Origin: Baffinella frigidus | Lineage: Eukaryota; Cryptophyceae; Cryptomonadales; Baffinellaceae | Assembly (NCBI GenBank): GCA_026770585.1 | Contig: MU646365.1 | Span: forward strand, 215,848 to 228,633 | DNA length: 12,786 bases | Reading direction: 5' to 3' | Shown: positions 7,701 to 10,043 of the stretch, piece after piece | Layout of the letters: each line of letters starts with the position of its first letter | How positions within the stretch are numbered: the first letter of the stretch is position 1 | Made by a program: the position numbers and the translations under genes | Notes under the pieces: generated by a model | Told to the model about the DNA's origin: nothing | What the model saw: only the letters and a program-made list of their open reading frames with translations | Database searches by the model: none

Positions 7701-9452
7701 AATTAGAGCCTAAAACCTAAACCCCGTGATTAAAAAAAGGCGGCGCACCGTGTCCTTGCCAAACACCCCATCGTATCACTCCTCCGACCCTCAACCCTCA
7801 ACCCTAAGCCCCAAGCCCTAAGCCCCAAGCTCTAAAGTCCCAAAGTCTTAAGCCTGAAGATTAAACCCCAAACCCTAAAACCCTAAACCCTAAACCCGCG
7901 CACCGTGTCCTTGCCATACACCTCATCGTAGCACTCCTCCGACACGCACTTGTACGCGCATATCAGCTTCGTCTCCCCCACCAGCCCTGCGGGGTTAAGT
8001 TTCAGGGTCCAGGGTTCATTTAAGGGTGCAGGTTGCCTACACGGGGCTGTATGCGTTCCACACGTATTATGCAACACTCCTCGGACACGCACTTGTACGC
8101 ACAGATCAGCTTCGTCTCCCCCACCAACCCTGCGGGTCGGAAGAATTGAATTCAAGAATTAAACATAAATGAAATAATTAAGCTTAAAATAAATAATTAA
8201 AGGTGTGGCAAGGTCGCCTGCGTAACAATTCATTTGTGGATTGTCAAGGAAGCTGTTGTCTATTCGAAATCGACTTTTTAGTCTGACTATCGGTTTTAAA
8301 GTCCCCTGAGGGTAGGTTAAGGCACTGGGGAGTACTCCATCCCGAGTATTTGCAACACCCCTCCAGCCCTGCAAGGTTAGGGTTCAGGGTTTGGGCTTTT
8401 GGGTTGAGGGTTCAGGGTCGAGTAACACTCCCCCTACACGCACGTGCACGCGCCGATCAGCTTTGTCTCGCCCACCAGCCCTAAGGAAACACAATCAGTC
8501 TGACCTAGTCTGAAGTCAATTTTGGGGTACGAGCTCGTACTGGGGTTCTCAAAGAGAACAGTAAATCAGTAAACGGTACTGCTTGTACCATTTACTGTCC
8601 GTGGACAATAAATGGTACACGTATAGAAAGACCGTACACGGTATACGCGCCGCCCTAGGGTCGTTCGTACCGTGGGCCTAGTCCAAGGAGCACACGACAA
8701 CTAGGGACGGTGCGTGTCCTCAATTTCGAGTACCCCTTTCATAGAAAGAGCGTACACAGTACACGCGAGCACAACTGTTACCACCAACCCTCACGGGAGG
8801 ACCAAACCGTAGATTTTAAGGGGGATCTGCCCAGGTAAACACGACATTTTAAAATCTACAGTTTGGTCCTCCCGTGAGGGTTGGTGGTACCTGTGCACAC
8901 GTCGCGTTCGCAGTCATTCCGCCGCGTGCGGAGCTCCCGGTCCTGCTTGCCAGGGTAGTGGTCATCGTACTGTGTGGAGTCCTGCGGTCAGCACAAAGCA
9001 GCTTGCTCGCTGCAGGACCAGAGCTGCGTGACGCTGTCTGCAGCGGCCTGTGTGAAGCAGCGGGATGCGGCCTGCGTGGATGAGACCAGCGGGATGCTGC
9101 CTGGCAGGCGTACGGAAAGTCACAGGCTCTCCGCAAGAGGAGCTGAGTCGCCTGCGTTGCAGGCTGAGGCGCTCTCCTTTGCAGAGCGCATCGAAAAATC
9201 AAACTGAACGTTCAGGCGGCGAGGCGAAGCGGCGCACCAGCAACTCGACACCCTTCCGCGTTTGAGCGGCACGCAACCTGGACTGTACGCTGGCCGCTTC
9301 CCTTCAACGCTGCCTCTCCACACCTTTATCTCCAATACCGAGAGCTGGAGGGGACTTACAGCGCTCTGCCGGGGGCCCTTCTTCGCCGCGTCAGCAGCTG
9401 CTGCCACCAAGCACAGCACGAGCAGAGCCAGCCGCAGCACGGCCCTCAACAT
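4749..9452 (-). CDS. Small secreted six-cysteine protein, DUF4787-like (5 exons)
   Basis: Predicted minus-strand exons are 9452-9360, 8981-8891, 7986-7904, 6303-6226 and 4811-4749, totalling 408 nt or 135 residues. Exon 1 is a signal peptide (MLRAVLRLALLVLCLVAAAADA) ending at the donor GCT|GTAAGT. Exon 2 runs from GACCGCAG|GAC to ACAG|GTACCA and ends in phase 1. Exon 3 (CCGCAG|GG...ACG|GTGCGC) restores the frame. Exon 4 is CCGCAG|CTG...CAG|GTGCCA, and exon 5 starts after ATGCAG and ends in TAG. Mature cysteines are C55, C60, C71, C75, C80 and C106. The signature KCVSEECYDEVYGKD, then LEEGEVD, then an Arg/Phe/Cys stretch matches, from memory, small plant and animal proteins with C-x3-C-x4-CY..IYG.DPLEEGE that I know as DUF4787. 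The function is unknown. The signal peptide and even Cys count suggest a secreted or ER-lumen disulfide-bonded protein. The C-terminal tail is charged and helical. Confidence 0.8.
4818..4982. repeat. Telomere-like tract at the 3' end of intron 4
   Basis: This is the purest tract in the window, with about nine consecutive GGTTTAG units at 4888-4955. On the sense strand it is CCCTAAA and sits directly before the AAAATGCAG acceptor of exon 5. Confidence 0.92.
5040..5164. mobile_element. Degenerate KpnI-site MITE, copy G, in intron 4
   Basis: The central CTCCCCCTAGGACCCTACAG and the right arm TGGGTGAGGTACCCCTG match the 3291-4222 family. The left arm is eroded (GGGGAACCTCG). It is an older copy inside the Cys-rich gene. 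Confidence 0.65.
5406..5905. mobile_element. ~500-bp inverted-repeat element hosting a nested MITE
   Basis: GGCAGGGTTTGTACCGGGAT on the left pairs with the complement of ATCCCGGCACAAAACCCTGCC on the right, and similarity extends inward for roughly 55 bp. The middle contains a second, perfectly bounded MITE (5654-5821). Smaller inverted pairs (GTACCAGGAAGC near 5448, complement near 5536) lie within. I see no transposase, and outer target duplications are unclear. Confidence 0.6.
5654..5821. mobile_element. 168-bp TA-flanked MITE nested in a larger element
   Basis: The termini GTGACGCAACCCAGGGTGAG and the complement of CTCACCCTGGGTTGCGTCAC are identical, and similarity continues for about 50 bp to GGTACAAAT. 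TA duplications flank it at 5652-5653 and 5822-5823. The 68-bp centre is AT-rich and non-coding. Confidence 0.88.
6005..6073 (-). pseudogene. Exon 4 copy B0 (5' end lost)
   Basis: On the minus strand this copy reads DTERGRQFSSCFRRMHKKEQ and keeps a donor GAGCAG|GTGTCT. Its first codons are altered (GEGAV instead of LEEGEV), and the acceptor is replaced by the dispersed repeat starting near 6081. It could be a dead downstream duplicate of exon 4 or, less likely, an alternative exon. Confidence 0.7.
6083..6210. repeat. Dispersed repeat, uninterrupted copy
   Basis: This is the continuous version of the sequence split at 886-1216, with shared blocks GTTGACATGCTGGG, GTCGACTTTGGAGCG, CCCGGGCTCACCAAA and CAGAGCTAGG. 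It lies between exon 4 copies B0 and B1 and begins about 15 bp inside the intron from the exon 4 donor. The element type is unknown. Confidence 0.75.
6226..6303 (-). CDS. Exon 4 of the Cys-rich gene, the only complete copy
   Basis: Among at least eight relatives in the region, this is the only one with acceptor CCGCAG, all 26 codons open (LEEGEVDTERGRQ then FSSCFRRMHKKEQ) and a donor CAG|GTGCCA. Both boundaries are phase 0, joining YGKDT from exon 3 to LEEGEVD and then to ELRMEQQ of exon 5. Confidence 0.85.
6340..6440. repeat. Degenerate TTTAGGG/TTTCGGG tract in intron 3
   Basis: Telomere-like units with TTTCGGG and GTTCAGGG variants separate exon 4 copies B1 and B2. The sense strand reads CCCTAAA. 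Confidence 0.85.
6443..6490 (-). pseudogene. Exon 4 fragment B2 (acceptor half)
   Basis: After CAACAG it encodes LEEGEVGTERGQQFSS and then breaks off at TTCTCCTC, with telomere-like sequence beyond. It has no donor. Confidence 0.75.
6591..6624 (-). pseudogene. Exon 4 fragment B3
   Basis: It encodes ADTERGRQFSPC on the minus strand and keeps neither splice site. Confidence 0.65.
6744..6759 (-). pseudogene. Exon 4 fragment B4 (minimal)
   Basis: Only the acceptor AAGCAG and CTGGAGGAAGGGGAGG (LEEGE) remain. It is very short, but the CAG|CTGGAGGA junction matches the other copies. Confidence 0.5.
6852..6899 (-). pseudogene. Exon 4 fragment B5 with internal stop
   Basis: The acceptor ACCGCAG is intact, but the third codon is TAG (LE*GEVDTERGRQFSS). 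It breaks off at the same TTCTCCTC point as B2. Confidence 0.78.
7287..7336 (-). pseudogene. Exon 4 fragment B6
   Basis: The acceptor TTCGCAG is followed by LAEGEGDTQGGRQFSSC, ending TCGTGC then TAA. It has several substitutions and the same breakpoint as B7. Confidence 0.75.
7380..7460. repeat. TTTAGGG tract between exon 4 fragments
   Basis: Near-perfect TTTAGGG units on the plus strand lie at 7399-7460, between fragments B6 and B7. A shorter stretch lies at 7222-7280. Confidence 0.88.
7461..7511 (-). pseudogene. Exon 4 fragment B7
   Basis: The acceptor CTACACAG is followed by LEEGKVGTERGRQFSSC and then CCCCTAAACCC. This shows the half-exon fused directly to telomere-like repeat. Confidence 0.78.
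7603..7642 (-). pseudogene. Exon 3 fragment A5 (donor half)
   Basis: The minus strand encodes SEECYDEVYGKDV with donor GTG|GTGAGC. The 5' half of exon 3 is missing and replaced by CCCTACACC-type repeat. The reading frame is open. Confidence 0.72.
7640..7735. repeat. Degenerate CCCTAAA-type tract, antisense to the gene
   Basis: CCCTACA, CCCCAAA and CCTAAA variants on the plus strand lie beside fragments A5 and A4. A further tract at 7787-7898 separates A4 from intact exon 3. Relative to the transcript these are in the minority orientation. Confidence 0.8.
7749..7787 (-). pseudogene. Exon 3 fragment A4 (donor half, stop codon)
   Basis: It encodes SEE*YDGVFGKDT and keeps donor ACG|GTGCGC. The conserved Cys codon has become TGA. 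It is truncated at the same 5' point as A5. Confidence 0.75.
7904..7986 (-). CDS. Exon 3 of the Cys-rich gene, the only complete copy
   Basis: This 83-bp exon carries acceptor CCGCAG|GG and donor ACG|GTGCGC. It encodes (G)LVGETKLICAY then KCVSEECYDEVYGKDT, with four... of the family's conserved positions C71, C75, C80 and Y81. The start phase (2 nt) fits exon 2's 1-nt overhang, and the end phase 0 fits exon 4. Confidence 0.85.
8060..8129 (-). pseudogene. Exon 3 fragment A2 (acceptor half)
   Basis: The acceptor CCGCAG|GG and GLVGETKLICAYKCVSEEC are intact up to 8075. After that the match to CYDEVYGKD is disrupted by small indels and no donor follows. Confidence 0.75.
8145..8340. other. AT-rich insertion-like stretch in intron 2
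   Basis: Sequence at 8145-8200 is strongly AT-rich (ATAAATGAAATAATTAAGC), unlike its GC-rich neighbours, and I see no exon in it. It separates exon 3 fragments A2 and A3 and could be part of an inserted element, though I find no clear ends. Confidence 0.4.
8421..8480 (-). pseudogene. Exon 3 fragment A3 with internal stop
   Basis: It encodes GLVGETKLIGACTCV*GECY. Two conserved residues are changed and the Ser codon has become TAG (8436-8434). The acceptor is degraded to CCTTAG. Confidence 0.75.
8527..8770. repeat. Cluster of small palindromes and a 26-bp direct repeat
   Basis: GTACGAGCTCGTAC is a perfect 14-bp palindrome, followed by GTTCTC-AAA-GAGAAC, an ACAGTAAAT/ATTTACTGT pair and a CCATTTA/TAAATGG pair. 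TAGAAAGACCGTACACGGTA (near 8625) recurs as TAGAAAGAGCGTACACAGTA (near 8741). Overlapping remnants of nested inverted-repeat elements are the simplest reading. Confidence 0.65.
8781..8887. mobile_element. 107-bp TA-flanked MITE at the exon 2 donor
   Basis: The left end CCACCAACCCTCACGGGAGG and its right-end complement are identical, with TIRs of about 40 bp and TA at 8779-8780 and 8888-8889. The element abuts the 5' splice site of exon 2: intron positions +2 and +3 are the TA duplication and +4 onward is MITE. A second family member lies at 10835-10971. Confidence 0.87.
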
Positions 9453-9887
9453 GCGCCTCCAGCCGCCTGAGCTGGTGCGTCTCCAGCGGCCTTCTCGCAC
9501 CGCGCCGTGACTGCAGCACAGCGATTTCTCCAAAAGTGTCAAAGTTGACAGTCAAATTGATTTGACTTGAAAATGAGCTCTAAAGTGGATAGATCCACTT
9601 TTGGCAAAGTCTTTTGCAACTGGTTAAATATCGATTTGGGAATCCGCAACATGGAAACCCCCGCTTCCCTCGCCGTGGCGGTAAGAAAGAAACGGAGAAC
9701 AAAGCGGGAGCAGTGGATCGAGTTCCAGGTCGGCCCCCGCTCGCTTGCCCCTCTTTTCCCTGCACCCCCCCGTGAGGTCTGTCCCTTATACAATCTCACT
9801 TTTGCCGACCCGAATCGGCAACAAACTGTTGTCTAATTTCCTCTTTGGTCTACCAACGAGGAAACCTGGCCGCCCCGCGCAACTCAC
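9453..9887. promoter_or_regulatory. Divergent intergenic region between the Cys-rich and phosphatase genes
   Basis: About 435 bp separate the minus-strand ATG (9452) from the likely plus-strand ATG (9888). It should hold both promoters. Short palindromes occur: AGTCAAATTGATTTGACT near 9550, AAAGTGGATAGATCCACTTT near 9582 and TTGCCGACCCGAATCGGCAA near 9802. I find no reliable TATA box. An open frame at 9573-9719 has a possible donor but no recognised similarity. Confidence 0.45.
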
Positions 9888-10043
9888 ATGGTTTCGTGGT
9901 GGTGTTGCGGTGCGTTGAGCGGCGCTGCGAACGGTGCTGTGCTAGCCTGGCTGAAAATAATCGTCGGGGGGCGGCCACAGCTACTCTGGCTCAAGCGATT
10001 ACGCCGAGAGCTGCTCGGCACGAGCGAAAAGTTCGGCGACCCT
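9888..10043 (+). CDS. Candidate first exon of the phosphatase-like gene
   Basis: 52 codons from ATG 9888 to donor CCT|GTAAAC contain a WWCC motif, a hydrophobic stretch (GAVLAWLKIIVGG) and a basic helix (LLWLKRLRRELLG). It could be membrane-associated or palmitoylated. Its link to the downstream exons rests only on phase and position. Confidence 0.45.

Noticed and set aside
8974-9207. Plus-strand Cys-rich open frame (evenly spaced Cys, about every 7 residues)
   Set aside because: It lies antisense to intron 1 and exon 2 of a well-supported gene, is only 77 codons, and its regularity follows from GCAG/CTGC-rich sequence. No family was recognised.
9573-9719. Possible alternative first exon of the phosphatase gene, ending GAGTTCCAG|GTCGGC
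   Set aside because: The frame is open and the donor plausible, but it has no recognised similarity, includes small palindromes, and the 9888-10043 exon fits phase and N-terminal style better.
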